64,000 bases of DNA. Origin: Datnioides undecimradiatus (Eukaryota > Chordata > Actinopteri > Lobotiformes > Datnioididae). The stretch spans positions 12,165,861-12,229,860 of the forward strand of contig WARS01000015.1 of NCBI GenBank assembly GCA_008933995.1. Direction: 5' to 3'. The position numbers were made by a program, and so were the translations under genes. How positions within the stretch are numbered: position 1 is the first letter of the stretch; the number at the start of each line of letters is the position of its first letter. The notes below the pieces were generated by a model. That model was not told the DNA's origin and searched no databases. It saw nothing but the letters and a program-made list of their open reading frames with translations. Below, in pieces: positions 25,301 through 40,120 of the stretch.

Positions 25301-28300
25301 TTTCGGCAAAGGATCTGGCACAACCTGACTGCAGGATCTCTGCAGTGCACCACAGCAAAGGCACACTGAGTGACTTTGGGATCTCTGTGCATCTCCCATT
25401 TGGATCCCTCTTTTAGTTTCAGTGGGTAAGGGAGTGGGATAATGGGTCCTTGCAGCAGATATTTTCTTTAGGGACATTTTTTTCACTTTTACCTCACCTC
25501 GCCCCGAAAAAAGGGATAGAGATGGCTGCGGCCTGGTTAGTTTAATAAGCCCACTTCAGAGAGGGTCTTATAGTGAACGCTCCCTCCTTTGGAAGAATTG
25601 AGGAAGACTTGTGCATTATTTACCATCCGCCTCAGTACTGCCGCACCCTGCACAGACAAAGCGGCCTACTGCAGGAAAATGGATTTTTCTGCAGTGGCGC
25701 TCAGATAAGAAGGATAGAGGGAGGAAAGGATAGAGGACAGAAAAGGAGGGGATGTAGACAGAAAGACATTAGGAACCTCCCCACCCAGCCAACACCAGAA
25801 TCTGTTGAATTTCTTCGCTCCAGCCTGTCTGCTATCGCCTCCTCTTCCTCCCTGTTGGCCTGATAAGGGCAGTTCTTTACATCAGAGGCCTCCACGGATC
25901 AGTCACCTTTTTTACTGGAAAGGTCGAGCGCTGGCCCAAAGCTCAGCTCAAGCTGGGAAGTCATCATTCCTGCTCTTTATCTCCCAGGTGAGGGATGATC
26001 CGAGGCTGAGTGCCATGCCAGTCTGCCCCCAATATGCCCTCTAACCCCTTCAACATCTCCCTCACACCTCCTTGGGCTGCATCCAGAGAGATAGGAGGAG
26101 AGCCGGTGACGTGTGAGCACCGGTTTCACAACACCTCACGGCAGAGTGGCCATCAGATAAGACCGGAGTAAAGATCCAATAGTGGCAAGTCGTCACGGTA
26201 GCGCGGCAGTATCTGAGCGATGGGTTGGTCAGGCTATCTCCTCACTTCTGAACAAGTGAGCCAGGAGATGAGAAGAAAGGATAAACATGTCAGCATATGG
26301 CAGCCACCTCCTGGAAAACAAAATATCCTCCTCAAATATGCACACACCACTTGCCTGGATTCAAACACAGGTGTGGGTGTATTCACGTGAAGGTGTGTAC
26401 CAGTGTCTTTGTGTGTGTGTCTGTGTTGTTCCCTGTTGTTGTCACAGTCCCAAAACGACTGTAGCACTGTAAGTGATGCGCTGGCGCAATTTGCGTGTCA
26501 CTGTACTGTGGGACGACCCAACTGACAAGACTTCCTGCTTTGCTGCCTGGGTAATGAGTCATTCCAGCCCTGGAGAAAAACAATCTGGTATTTTTAAACT
26601 GCATCCTTCAGCTGTTCCTTTCTCCCTGGAGCTCCAGCTTGTAAGCTCTTGGTGGCTTGTAATATGAATGCCATTTCTAGTGCTTGTGCTAATGGGACTG
26701 ATATGTCTGAATAATACAAATGCTCTCTTGGTCCTTCCGTGCCCCTGCAGATTATAAGCATAATACTGTGCACAATACAACAAAACGCCACTTACATGTA
26801 AGTTCAAATATGAAGCAGAAAATTGATGCCAATACCCAGTGAGCACAGACATGTTTAAAAGGCATCAAATGAATGTCTTTGTCGAACATTCAAAGACATC
26901 CACTGAGGAGCTGGAGTGAACATTTTTTCGAGTCGTTTTAAAACATCTTTTTATCATTTACTACTGATGTGATTTTCAGTGTCAATTCAATCAGGAGGGA
27001 CCAATTATGAGAACAATTATATTTATATATAATAATATTATGAAGAAAATTGGACCCCCATTATGACATCATTATATTTAAAGGGGGTATGAAAGCTGTG
27101 GGGGAATGCAGTGGAGTGGAGTGGTGGAGGAAGGATGACTGAACATCTGGATGCACTGAGGAACACAACATGAACTAAAGTTTCGGAAACAGCAGCTGAC
27201 AGTGGCAGAGAGGAGGGCAGATTTCAAGTCTGAAGCAATTGTATGATTGCCTGATAAAGACTTTGGCAAAATCTGTTGAGAAAAGTGAAACGCTCATAAT
27301 CAGCTGTTCGGGAAAGCAGGAAAAAGAGTGAAAGAAACAGCGAGAGATATTGTAGCATAGAGATAGTCGTCCTGATTGGACTTCGGAAAAAGTCTTTTAA
27401 CTGCAAAGTGAAAAAAATAAAGTAATAAATACAATATTTGGTTTGACTGTGAGAAAATAACCTGTGAGAAAAATATAAAGTCTGAAAAGTTACTCAAGTA
27501 CAATTGCACAGTGCCTGACAACAGACTATAGTGTGTTGTGAGCATATAACACTTGGCTGTTTTGAATGCTGAAGTGGAGAACACTATTAGTATGTGCGAG
27601 AAAGTATTTTTCCCATCTACCCGAGTATTTGAATTTCAGGAGGCGAACAGAACAGGACAAGTATGCGAGCACTGACTCAGAGAACGAATAAGAAAGCTGA
27701 AATCAAAAACATTAAATGTAGAAGGTAAAAGTATGGAAAGATATCAGGAATGGCTAAAATGCTATCAGTGGACTACACTTTACTAAACTTTCAGTCAGAG
27801 ATTTCTCTTATTGTTATGTCCTCACACAGTTTGAAAAACTGTGATAGATAATGGATCTATTCAGCTATGAAAGTGAGAATAATAATGACTTAACTTATGT
27901 TATTAATTCAGAACAATGCATCATATTCAAAGTTGCACTCAGAATCATAGTGTGATGATTGATATGTAAGGCTAATTTTGATCTTATAAACATGAGCACA
28001 TAGAAGTTTCCATGATGAGCGTTTTTTTTTTGTTTTGTTTCTTGATTGTCCAAGTAATACAGCTCACTCAGCACAGACACATCCAACAGACTGGTTGTAA
28101 CCCGTCATCAAGACTTTCAAGTTAGTACACTTTTAAAATGCACATCCTTTGACTGACTGCTTGTGTTTACACGTATGACAGATTGTATACCGTTCTGTTG
28201 GCGTGGCGCATTTGTTTTAGCTGCTGGTTTGTACATGTGCCTCTTCACATTACATGTTGCAGACTGCATGTGACACGTGGCCCTGACAAGAAACAAAGAA

Positions 28301-31300
28301 AGAAACAGACAGCACAGAACGAAATCCCTCTTGATCCCCTCTCATATGAAAATCGCTAAAGCGACCCCCCACCCATCTGCACTCTGCTTAGAGAGGCGCA
28401 AGCATTGTGCTGCATCACCTGAGCAGCCATCACCTGACAACAGGGATTTCAATCATTATGCTGAGCTCGTAACCCCATCTCCACCGCCGCCTTCCCCTTA
28501 CTCCCAACGCAGCCACCCACCACTGTCATGCTAATTTACTAGCTTGCACTGATGTGAGCACTCGCGTTTTAGAGCTTTCTCATAGACCCCATCATGGGCT
28601 GGCAATTAAAGTTATGCATGATTTGAAACAAGAGCACAAAAGATGATAATTTTGCTCTCTCCTGGGGAAAATCCACTCAAAGGTCATAAGACAACAGAGC
28701 GTGGTTATACACACATGTTTTCCAAAGAGAAAAGTAGCTCAGGGGCAGATAATACCGACAGCAGGGAGAGTTGGTTACAGTTCATGTAGCTTCACAGGTA
28801 TACCCCACCAGTGCATTTCTACAGGGCATCTAGAAAAAGCTATGCAGCAACTGAAGTGGTTAACAATAGATTATGTTTGTTCTTCCACTTTTGTTGGCTA
28901 TATCTATGGTAAACCGCCTCTGGTAAAGTAGAGTAAACAAGAAGCAGCTCCGTATCTGCTCTGAGCAACAAATCACGCTCCCACAGATTATCATTAGTCT
29001 CACCAGCCAGCAGAGAGCAAGACAAGAGGCTTGTGCCGCAATGAATTGAACACAGGCTTGGTCATACAGGAGAGCAACAAATCACAGCATGCTTGTATTA
29101 CCTTTCCGTAAGGGGCTGAGTTAACCAACAGAACACATTTCATGGGCTAATCTTCACATGATATCCACAAGACTCTGCATGGGATTTTGAAAACAAAGCA
29201 CTTTCTCATTGGGGAAGCTTATGGAGCTTCTACACTTCCTCCTGAACATGACATGCCATTTATGATTAATGGCATTACCGACTGGGCCAAGATAAGAGCT
29301 CAATTAGCTGTGTGGGCAAGGACCTTGACTCTATCTCCAATGACTAATCCCATGGCTTTTGTTATGATTAGCAAGAGCAGAGTTTTAATCTTAGCTTCTG
29401 AGTGCCTGGCATTGGCCCAAACACATCTGATTCATTTGCAATTAAAAATGCACTTTTGATGTGAGTGGCAAAATTCACGGTGGCTGCATGGATGTTTATA
29501 TCTACTTCCGATCTACCAATCTTTGCCATTCATGGGCTTTGCAACATCAGTGGTAACATTCATTGGCTGGAAATTAAATTAAGTCTTTTAAGTGAAATTA
29601 ATTCATCCACCTTGTTAATATTTTAGCAAAAGGGGCCTCCTGAGAGTTACCATCCGTACTAGCCCACTCAGGGGGGAGGTATCCTGCCTACATGCTTGAA
29701 CCGATCACAGTTTCCTGCAAAAAATGTTTCTAGCTGCAGCAGCATTGCCTAGGGAGTTTACTGAAGCCCATAGTCTCTACAGAACTGGGAGCTGTCAAAC
29801 ATCTCAGAGCGCAAAAAGTCCCCTAACGAAGCTCTTAATAATTCACCAGTCATCCATTGAAAACAGTCAAGGACAAACGTTGCAAGCGTTGAGGTTGAGG
29901 AGAACTTTTGATGAGGCAATATGAGAATCCTTGATTATATATTTGGCAAAATGAATAATACAACTAAGGATGAACCTTGGGATCAACAGGGAATGCAAAG
30001 AGGTATAGAAACAGATGGAAAGTCTGTTTATTGAACATGGTATATTTGCATTTATCTGTGCTGGTAGAATTCACAAAGTATAAGATATCTAGTGTGGTAG
30101 TCGTTCCTGCAGTAATACCCATCTTGCATGATGCTGCACTTTGTAGCACTCACGCTCTGCAGGGGGAAACGTAGCGCACCATCTGTTCGCCGATCCCCAG
30201 CAACAAAACAACAGACAGACCAACACAGTAGATAGACCAGCAGACACAGGCGGGCACCACTCCCGCACCAGCAAAGAATTGTGGGAAACAGGGAGGCAGA
30301 AACACAGACGCAGGGCGGCTAAATGTGGGATGAAAGCAGTCATCAGCTGCTAGGATTTGATCATGAGGCCTCAGCTGACACCGCACACCGAGGAATGATG
30401 CAAATTGAGGCAGACACTGCAAAGGAGCCGCCGAGCAATGAAAGAGACTCTCGATAGCGAGGGAGCAGGAGAAAGGGAGAAGATGGGTTGGAGCAAGAGA
30501 CGAAGAAGAGTGAGGAGAAAAGAGAATGTAGCCGCCGTACAATGAGAGAGCCTCAACACACAGTATAAAAGCAGGAGAGATTAGAAGAGAGGGAGAGGCT
30601 AGTGTATCTTAAGAGACAGTCTGCAACAACAGAGACTTGACAGTGTGTGCAGAGGTTGCAGAAAGATAGAAAGAAAGAAGGGAGGGGAAGAATGAGAGGT
30701 AAAGATTTCAGGATGCAATCCATGTTTAAGCCGAGATGCCAGAAGTCCACAAAACTTGCCTCAATCAGAATGGTAAATAGCCTGATTAATGTTATTTTTG
30801 CATTAAGATTAATGTGGGTGGCTCACCACACACAGGCCCACACCCAAATACATATGAACAAGCCTTCACAGTCTGTCACTGACACCACTGTGAAACACTC
30901 ACACATACACACACACAATCTACTGTGTTAAAGGATGGGGGAGAAAAGAGGAGATCTAATTGCCTAAATATGCCATGATCATGTGAGAAAGGCTTAAGCT
31001 TGCCCCCTAGTGTTCATCCCAGTCCCTGATGGCATCAGAACAACACCCTGCAAAGAAGTCTTCATCTTAAAGAGGTATTATGTCTGTATTCTGTCCTAAA
31101 ATCTAAATATTCTTCAAACAGCACAAAAAACTCTGCAAATAGGTTGGCAACAATATTTGACCTGTTTTCAACACATCTTGAAACATTTTTTTTTTAATTC
31201 TTGTGCAGCTTTCTGCCTTTTCCAGTCTGTCTCCAAGATACTGATACTCATTTCAAGACATTTTCTTAAACGAGAAAAGCTGCACTGGCAACAAGTAAAA

Positions 31301-34300
31301 TTATCTGGCCTCAGTAGGGATTAAAATCTGTGTTGGCTTATTGTTGATGCTTTAGGATCCAGTACTCACTTCACTGCTTTATTAGAATCATTTGAACATT
31401 CAAATCTTTGTTTCTAATAACACAGCATTTTTCATAGTTTAATTATTACTGTATTTGGCACAAGAACATATTGTACTGAATTGGTCTTTTATGAATGAAA
31501 GGGCATCCTGCAGTTTTGGCAAAAGGCGATCTTGGAACCCACCGGCCATCGTCTGACAACAATTTAGCTGTAGGGGGTAATGGCAATGGTAATGTTTTGT
31601 CCTTCTGTTGTCAGGAGGGGATATATAGCTAACAGAGGATGGACATCCAGGCCATGGCTTCCTGTTGCATTGATTACTTATAAATAGCTCATTGACATTT
31701 CAGCTAATTTCTATAAACACATTGATGCATCTTGATGCAGATACATTCATTTAAAAAAAGCTCATTGGAAGGTTAATCATTGTCAGATGATAGCAGGTGT
31801 ATTCTGCACTTTAGCCAATCCTTTGTGCCCCTTTTGCTTCCCACATGGGCTGTTTTTACCTGCGTGTGACCAAAGCTTGCTCAGATATGATTGGTTAATA
31901 CTTGCTGGACTACAAACAGAAACAAGAACATTTATGATACCAAAATGTTGTCCTTTCCCTAAAGAATCTGAATTCATCTTTTTGTAGATATAGTAGTCAA
32001 AGGGTGACCGACACACACACACAGACAGAAAAACAAAAAAAAAAAGATTCACAAGTATGTTGGTAGATAATAAAGAAGTCTGGCATCAAAGACCATGAGG
32101 AATGTCCAACAGTGGAAAAAGAAATACAAAATGCACCGAGAAGACGACAGCTTCATAACTGTATGTACAAGCCTGTGGATCAACATCAAAGCGCTACATT
32201 AATAGAAAGATTCATTATTTGAAACATAAAAAAGAATCTGATCCATTAACAAGACCTTCTTCTGCTCAGCTCTGGAAATTCTCCATTTTGTATCGCCAGC
32301 AGCACATTTGATTTAATAATGTGCAATGATTCAACACAGAAACGCCAACGCAAGGCAAGGCAAACGATGAAAACACATAAAACTATTTACATTCAACATG
32401 CTAAGACTAGGGAAATGACATCAAGTTATTTGATGAAAATAAAATTGGATGGCGACACTGTTAGCTGAATATGACTCAAATGCCTCACGCTAAATTAGAA
32501 AGTACAGAAGTTTAATTGAACAAAAACTTGTGTCCTACAAGATTTATGTCACATCCACACAAACCATGATTTCCTTCATTTCCAATGCAGAGATGCATCT
32601 TTGTCTTTGTGCAGTTCATTTCCATTTTTGGTAACCTTTCCCAGCTGCCCAGACAACATCTGTCTGCTTGTGTGAAAAGGCATATTCATGAGAAACAGTG
32701 CCCTTGTGTCCATGGTGTACGCCAGGGAGCTGCTCTAAAATGTTTTTGTCTTTTGCGTCTTTTTGTTTTGAGCTAAGCGTTGCAGTTTGACAGCTCAAAT
32801 CCCAGTAGCCTATGGTATAAAAGGCAAATCACAGCAAAGTGACTGGGGCGGCTTCTGCTGTCATCAGCTCAACATGGTTATCAACGGTGTTTTTAAAAAT
32901 ATCACTGAACAGTGTCAATAGGTTTAATCAAGGTAAATTCCTATTATCAGCACCTTGTCAAGAAAGGATTTATTCACCAGTGAGGCGATTACATTAGCAG
33001 ACAAGAGGACAAAACCCCAAATCAATAGTCCATTTGTAAACAAAACAGTCAGTTGAAACAGCAAGCCAAGGCATGAGATGCAATAGATTTTATTTATTTT
33101 CCAAATGTGATCTTGTGCATTTAAGTACTGCAGGTAAAGGACGCACTGAAATACTACAAAGATTTCTGCTGTTAAAAGCCAAAATTCATTCAAAGTTCAT
33201 TAAACAAAAAGGACAAAAACCAATAATGACTTGAAATATATCAACCAAAAATGAGACCAACAGTCCAACGACCCAAAGTTATCCTGGTTAGAAATGCTAA
33301 ATGGCTCTGCTTTCATCCAAACCACATCATGATTTCCATGTCATTCACCTGTTCACACACCGATGACAGCGAGTAACCAAGCTTTCAAAGTAGTGGCCCG
33401 ACCATCTGGCGCAATTTGGGTTTCAGTTTCTTGCTTAAGGACACATACACATGTGGACAGGTTGAGCTGAGGACCGACCTGCCAGCCCTGTGAGTCGTGG
33501 ACACCATGCATAAAGCCTTGAGCCAAAGCCAAGAATGTGGGAAAAAAAGGAACAAATCCTCACATTTAAGAAGGTGGAGCCAGGGATTGTCTGACATTTC
33601 TGTTTGATAAATGACTCAACTGATTCATTTTCTAGTCATCTAGTCAATTACTCCAATTATTGTTGTCGCACTAGACCAATGCACAACATGAGCCCTAACT
33701 GTTTCCTCAGAATCTCCTATTTGTACGATATATAATACTACATTAACACTTGACTGGCCTGACTGGTGTGGTGTTATTACTCTGTTACTCTGTGTTTTCA
33801 TTTCCAGGCTCTGCAGTCTGGGAATCCTAACACTGGAAACCCTGACTGTCTACAAGGCTGGCTCCAATTCAAAACTCTTGCTTGTTGAGGGCCAATTCTT
33901 GGTTGGGGCAGAAAACGCCTACATGCAACAACAGTCAGTGTGTTAAAACAAGCTGCTTATTTTGGTTGTGTGATCTCACAATTAAAATTCTACTATTGAA
34001 AGTTGTGTTAGACTAAATACCAGAATACTTTGAACGAAGTCTCCCAAGGGACTGAAGAATGAATTTATGGTTGATGTAATATAACTTTTTATCTCATTTA
34101 AATATTCTCCTCAAAGGTCAGTCGCAAGGAACGCTGTATTTATTAGGCATTATTTACCCCAATGGATGAACTGTGGAGCTGGGTATAAAATAAAATATCC
34201 TACATATCAAAATATCATAAATCAGTCTTCCCTACTCTGCAAAGCCTTGATTTAATTTTTTTTCAATAACCCTTGCAGTGATGACCAACTTTTATGCATT

Positions 34301-35437
34301 GATGAAATGAATTGACCTGAATGTTTCTTCTACAATATAAATTACATGGATGTTTACGTATAAATTCACTGATGATTTAAAAACTGTGCTGTTCATTTTT
34401 GCAGTTTTAAACCCTTGTAAAATGCTGGGACCACTAAATGCTATTCAGGGGTTTGATGTACGATTGAAAATGTGTATTTTTCAGACTTTGGAGTAACATG
34501 GATGTTGGAAGTGTGCTTTTATTTTGAGTCATCTGGTGTCCCTGACATTAAGTGACATTTTCTGGTGACACTGTGTAAGTTTAAGGTGAGCATCACTCAG
34601 ACAAATCACTGCAGTGCTCTCATTGGATGACTGCGGCAGCTCTTGTGCGCACAAACTGTATATGTGTATAAATGTAGTGATGCTGCCTATCCAGCTGATT
34701 TTAAGTTCTGACTAACCAAACTGTTCTTACGTTCTTCTCATTGTTTGGTAAATAACAGAATAAGTGACTTTCTCTAACAGGTATCATAAAGGGCAAAAGA
34801 AGTGTGATACGCAACCATGACTTACTAAATTTGAAAAGTTGGTAGCTATTTTCTTTTTCACTCTTTTTCACTTTTAGTCTCGTCTCCTCTCTTCTCATTA
34901 TGATTTAACGGGGCATAGAAAAACAACACTGACAACCCCCTGATACTTAGACCTATTATCTAAGCATTTCTGCTTCCCTTAGTGGAACAAATTGGTTGTC
35001 TTAACCACGACTCCCTAACACTGTAGAAGGCACAAAAGGGGAAAGGGGCACGGAGGGAAAAGCACATGTTTCTCACCAAAGGCAGCAGCTCAGTCAATGG
35101 ATTTTTCCTACAGCAATTCCTCTGTTTTTTGGGGGGGTTTTTTTTGTTGGTTTTTTTTTTTTACTGGAGCGCTTGTTTCCCTGTTAAAAGAGCTAAGAGC
35201 TGGACACGAAGGTTATGATCTAATGTCTGTAGACTAGATCAGTCTGACCAAAGGATCCTATATAAGCAAGATAATCACCTGCCCTTTATAACTGAAGTAG
35301 TCCATTACATGGGGTTGGACAATCTCCTCTGTGAAGGCTGCCCTCTGATACAGCCGGGGCAGAGCTTAGGAGTGAAAATGCAAAGCCATCATCTTATTGC
35401 AAGGAAAGGGAGACTTTGTGGATTATATATGTTGTTG

Positions 35438-35458
35438 TTTTTTTTTTTTTTTTTTTTT
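35438..35458. repeat. T21 homopolymer
   Basis: A run of 21 T in rtn4r intron 1, followed shortly by a run of eight C. Confidence 0.95.
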
Positions 35459-37556
35459 ACATATTTCCCCCCCCAAAGTATTACAGCACAAAGCAGGGAT
35501 AAGCAAACAACAGAGGGAAATCTGCTTGTACTTTTAAATGTACTATCAGGCCTGTTTGTGTTTGAAATAGTTTCTTGTTTGGCATTTCCATATGTGGGCA
35601 CACGCAAAGGGATTAATTTCTCTGACAAGCTTGCAGGATTGCGAGGCAAGCTGACCAGCTAGGCATTATTGGCAGCAGGATGGAGCCAAGAGTGGACGTG
35701 AAAAAAGACTTCAGATCAAAAGCAAACATCAATGGACTGTTGTCACCTTCGCTAATGCCATTATTCAAACTCCAGTATTTCCAGGTCTGTCAATAGGATC
35801 TGGCAGTGAGCACTAACAGTCTGTTGGTTTCTGCCCTCTCCTCAAGCCTAATATCCTAGCAGGAGAACTTATCTGATGGGACCTTACACTTAAGTCGACA
35901 CTTTGAAGATCAGGGCCGAGGTCACCATTTGGAGTCTATTCCCTAAAAGAGCTTATACTTTCTTGTGAGAGGTGAGACTAGACACACTCCCCAAAACTGA
36001 GTCGATAAAGTATCTGCTCATCAGGAGAGCGTGACAGCCTGAGAGATGAGACCACATCAATCATGTGGACTCCAATAGCCGCTCTGTGGCTCAGATAAAA
36101 TAGGGAGCGCAGACTGGCGGCTCCTTAAATAGGCACCAAAGGAGCCAACTGGAGACCTTTTCCATCTCTCTTATTTGGAAAGAGGTCAAGAGGTCATTAT
36201 GCCCTCAAGTACTTTTGAGTTTTTCACTGCTGTGTTGATTGAGAACCAAACACTTTCTGAATCCCAAAACGAACTCTCCTCCTTTCTCACTTCAGTTTTT
36301 TTCATCACTTCCACTAATGTCAAGCTGATTTTTTTCCTGAGGTGATCTAAGCAAGATTTGCCCATACCTCCAGGAAAGAAATCAAATGCCATGCGCATTC
36401 CTGAGTTAAAAAAGGGAGGGTATTAAAAGACCAGTTCAATGTAACTTTCTACTTCCCCTCAGCCTTTTTCATTGTCACGTCTCATTTCTGCCATAACAAA
36501 CTTTACAGAAATGCAAAAAAGGGATGTGTGATGAACCCAAACCAGCTCTGGCATCAGGCTCCCCAGGGCAACTTCAGAGCAGGCGAGTCACAGCAGCAGC
36601 AGCTGTTGTGTTCTGGCACCTGTTGACTACGGATGTCACCCGAAATCTGAACACGTGTCTCTGAGCCACTTAGAAGCACGCTGCCTTTATATTGCTGGGG
36701 AATCCTGGAACTTGTTTTGAGGCTTTGCGTTGGTGGTGTGAATGCATTTAGACAGAGGTCCCATGCTGACTTCTGACCTACTTTCTCTTTCAGATCTGTA
36801 TTTTGACATTTTCTGTCCAACATCGAACCCTGCAGTTAAACATTGCCATTTGGTATTTTACACAAGTCAAGTCAAATCTTTTCATATTGCACATTTACTT
36901 TAAAAATACCATCCCACTGTTGTGTGCCACATTCCTCAGAGCTTAAAAAAAGCCAAAGGATTTGCAGATGAACAAAAGTTACTAAATGTAGGCAATAAAA
37001 TCTGTTATTTACCCGAAACAGCGTCTTCTTGTCAGTCCAACAGCACTTAAGCAAGTGTGTTAAAGGAAATTAGGCCTTGCTAGACTGAAAGGTGCTAATT
37101 TTACACATCAAGTTCAGGTTACTTGCCTTGAGGATTACAATTCAGCCCGTGAAAACAGCTGAATAAAGGAGTGCTGCCAAGTCTGAATAATAATAACCCT
37201 TGTGATGTCACCATGGTTATCTGCGGTCAGACTCAAAGACACAAACGATCAACAGAAAGCTTTTTTTCATAAACTGGGATTTGAAACATTTGGGTATTTA
37301 GCAGGCAGGCAGGGTCAATCTAAAAATACTTCAGGCTGCATCATGGGAAGTGTAGGATCCATTGTTGTTAATGGGCAATGATTTTCATAATCATTTAAAC
37401 CATTTTTTAAGCAGAAATTACAAACAATTGATGGTTAAAAACGACATGTCGACCCGTTGCATCTGTTAGATCTTATTACAACTTTGATCTTTGGTCTTAA
37501 CGATGTTGCTACCTATGTTGTCATCTAAATACAATGACTGCTCGAAAGACAGGGAA

Positions 37557-37578
37557 ATACAATACAATACAATACAAT
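37557..37578. repeat. (AATAC)n pentanucleotide repeat
   Basis: About four tandem AATAC units in rtn4r intron 1. Confidence 0.8.
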
Positions 37579-40120
37579 AACCAGGTGGTATGTACAGCCT
37601 TATTAATGTATGTACACCCTGATGGATGTTCGTAAGCCATTTTGAGTAATGACTAAGGTAGGCTAACCTTCAGCTTTGTGTTTTGCACACTCATATGCCT
37701 TACCCCATCTGACTTCTTTTTCCTCAGGTGTTAATTTGGTGAGTACATTACTAAAGGCCAGAATGGCTGCAAACTGCAGGAAATCAAACCTTCCCTTCGG
37801 CAGGGTATTTTTAACATGTATGACCTTAGGTAATGTATGGCCATAGGGGCCTTTTGAAAATCACTTCTTTATATCTTTGCCCCTCCTGCATGCTGAGAGG
37901 ACGCTGACATCAGTCATTTTTATCTGTTTCCATCACCACCTCTCACACAGATAACCCATCGGAGCACCTCCTCAGGTATTCACTGTGGTACAGTACGCAG
38001 CTAATGACACAAATATACTACAGACACCCCACCATTTATCTTCTTACTGCCATCATTTCTAAGTCAATTAGCCCAGTCAATATGCTGTGTCAGTTATTAC
38101 CTACAATATACCACAGGTAAATTACTTCTATGCAGCGCAGACACCTCCATCGGGTCTACACCAAGGTAAAGGCAGTTGCAGTGGAATCAGGAAGACAGAT
38201 TGATGGCACAGAATGGAAACAACCTGCTTGGTGATTCACAGTTGCGTCAGTGGGAAACTTGTATAGAAAGAAAGATATTGTGTAGGAGGCATCGTTAAAT
38301 TAAGATAACATCGACTGTCTATGAAAGATAGTGAATTTTAAAGTTGAAGACCCCTATGCAAAGTAGTGAAAGAGAAACAAGGATCCAGAGGGCGACATTA
38401 GTATGCATGCTTCCCCTCTCCTTCTCTGCCATTCTCAGTTCCCGGAGTTCTCTGCTGCAGTCTGATCTTCTGTGCCATCACCAGCCCCTCTACATCATCT
38501 TCCAAGATCCTTTATTCCCTATTTTATCTTAAACATGCTATGTCGGTGACAGCAACGTCGCATGGGGAAAGAGCCGCAGAAATCTTCTTTTGAGAAGCTC
38601 AGGAAGCAGTAGTGACACTCGATCTCTAACATTATGTTGCCAGCTGGCTGGCTCCGCAGAGGAGGAAGAAGGCTGTATACTCCTGCCGAGGGGACATGGT
38701 TAAAATTTACTACAAGTTTTGAGATACAAACACAAAAGGCAAAGAAACTTTCAAAGAAATGCAAGGCCGATGAAATATATATGGAGCCGGGGTGACAGAG
38801 AGACAAGGTTTTGTCTTGCAGTCACACTTCTAGATGTATGTTTTGTTGTGCGGTGGCAGTCAGTCCAGAATAGGCTATTTCTACTTCCCTGCTGATCTGA
38901 GCAGCCTATAGAAAGCATGGGCTGACTTCCATGGACTTTATTTAAAACCTCTATTTGGTATTCAGAACAAGTTGCACTTGGCTTAACTCTTTTTAATTTC
39001 CACACCGCATTTGGGAGGCAGCATTGCCTCATCAGAAGCTCATTTTTCAACAAACTGAGTGGGGAACAGCTGCAACACTGGGGTTTTTGTTGCCGACATG
39101 GAAAACAGTCATTAAAGCAGTTACTTGGAGTGTTTGTGGAGCCCATCTTGCGTACCAATGCAATAGCACTGTCACCTGGGAATCCAGCAAACTCACAAAC
39201 CAGCTCACCCTGGTAAATATTGAAATTCAGTGTTATTAGAGCGCTATTAGGTTTGCTGCTTGATGTCATTGCCAAACATTTAAATAATCATTTCTCTGAG
39301 CAAAGCATGAAAATAACAATACAGCTCTGAGTGTCCCATTTAGCATGGCTCAAATGCTGAATGTTAATGAACCTGACAGTTCTGTGATTGCATTATTAAA
39401 CCCGTGAGTAACCTGTATAGTTTTAAAATATCTTGTCCTGTGGAACTAGTCAAGATTTACAAGAGTACATTTTTTGTTTGCTTTTTTTTTAATATTGAGA
39501 CTATCGGAACCTCAGCACACATGATTTAGTTTGTTGCAGTAAGATGAGGACAGTGGCAGGATGGATTAGTGGGGGAACGTGACCTGAGATGCAGTTAATG
39601 AGAGAGATGTTTGTTTTTCTTTTAGATGGGTGTTTCCAACCTGCACGTCTTCTTTTTTTTATTTTTTCCTTCCTTCTCTCCTTCCTTTGTGTCTCTGATA
39701 TTTTAGGTTCATTTCAGTCGCATTGCATTTTAATTTGGGCTGGCATCCTTGAAATTAAAAGAAGATAAAAGGGAAACTGGCGCTATGTTAATATCTCTTT
39801 GAAGATGAAGTCAATCTGGCAACAGAATGCCTAGCCCTTATTTTCCCTTCCCTTTCCCCCCTTCCTGTATTCAGCACGGTGGATGAGAGATAACTGCAGA
39901 CTCAGCTTAGCAACAGCTTACCTTAGGTGGAGGAACTCTTAAAGCCCTCTGCTTTCATCTTGCTCCTTGTGGCAGAAACCCATCTTTGTTTTGTCTTTTT
40001 AATCTACATCTGGACACTGAATATTTATCCATGTAATTTCTGCTTATTCCTACATCCTTCCCTGCAGTGAGACATGGGCTGTCTGCACCTGTCTGGCTGG
40101 ATTTTCAAAGTTATAGTCAG

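Noticed and set aside
27470-27520. TTACTCAAGTACAATTG resembling the fish MITE family
   Set aside because: Only one short motif matches; there are no ends or second motif nearby.
31150-31310. CATTTCAAGACATTTTCTTAAACGAGAAAA resembling a common fish DNA-transposon fragment (segment 31238-31310)
   Set aside because: The resemblance is from memory and partial, with no ends or inverted repeats, so I did not annotate it.
38751-39275. 174-codon open frame on the minus strand in rtn4r intron 1
   Set aside because: It is the longest frame outside rtn4r, but the translation has no recognisable domain, repeat or hydrophobic pattern, and a frame of this length can occur by chance in 64 kb. A codon-substitution test or spliced reads would be needed to revive it.
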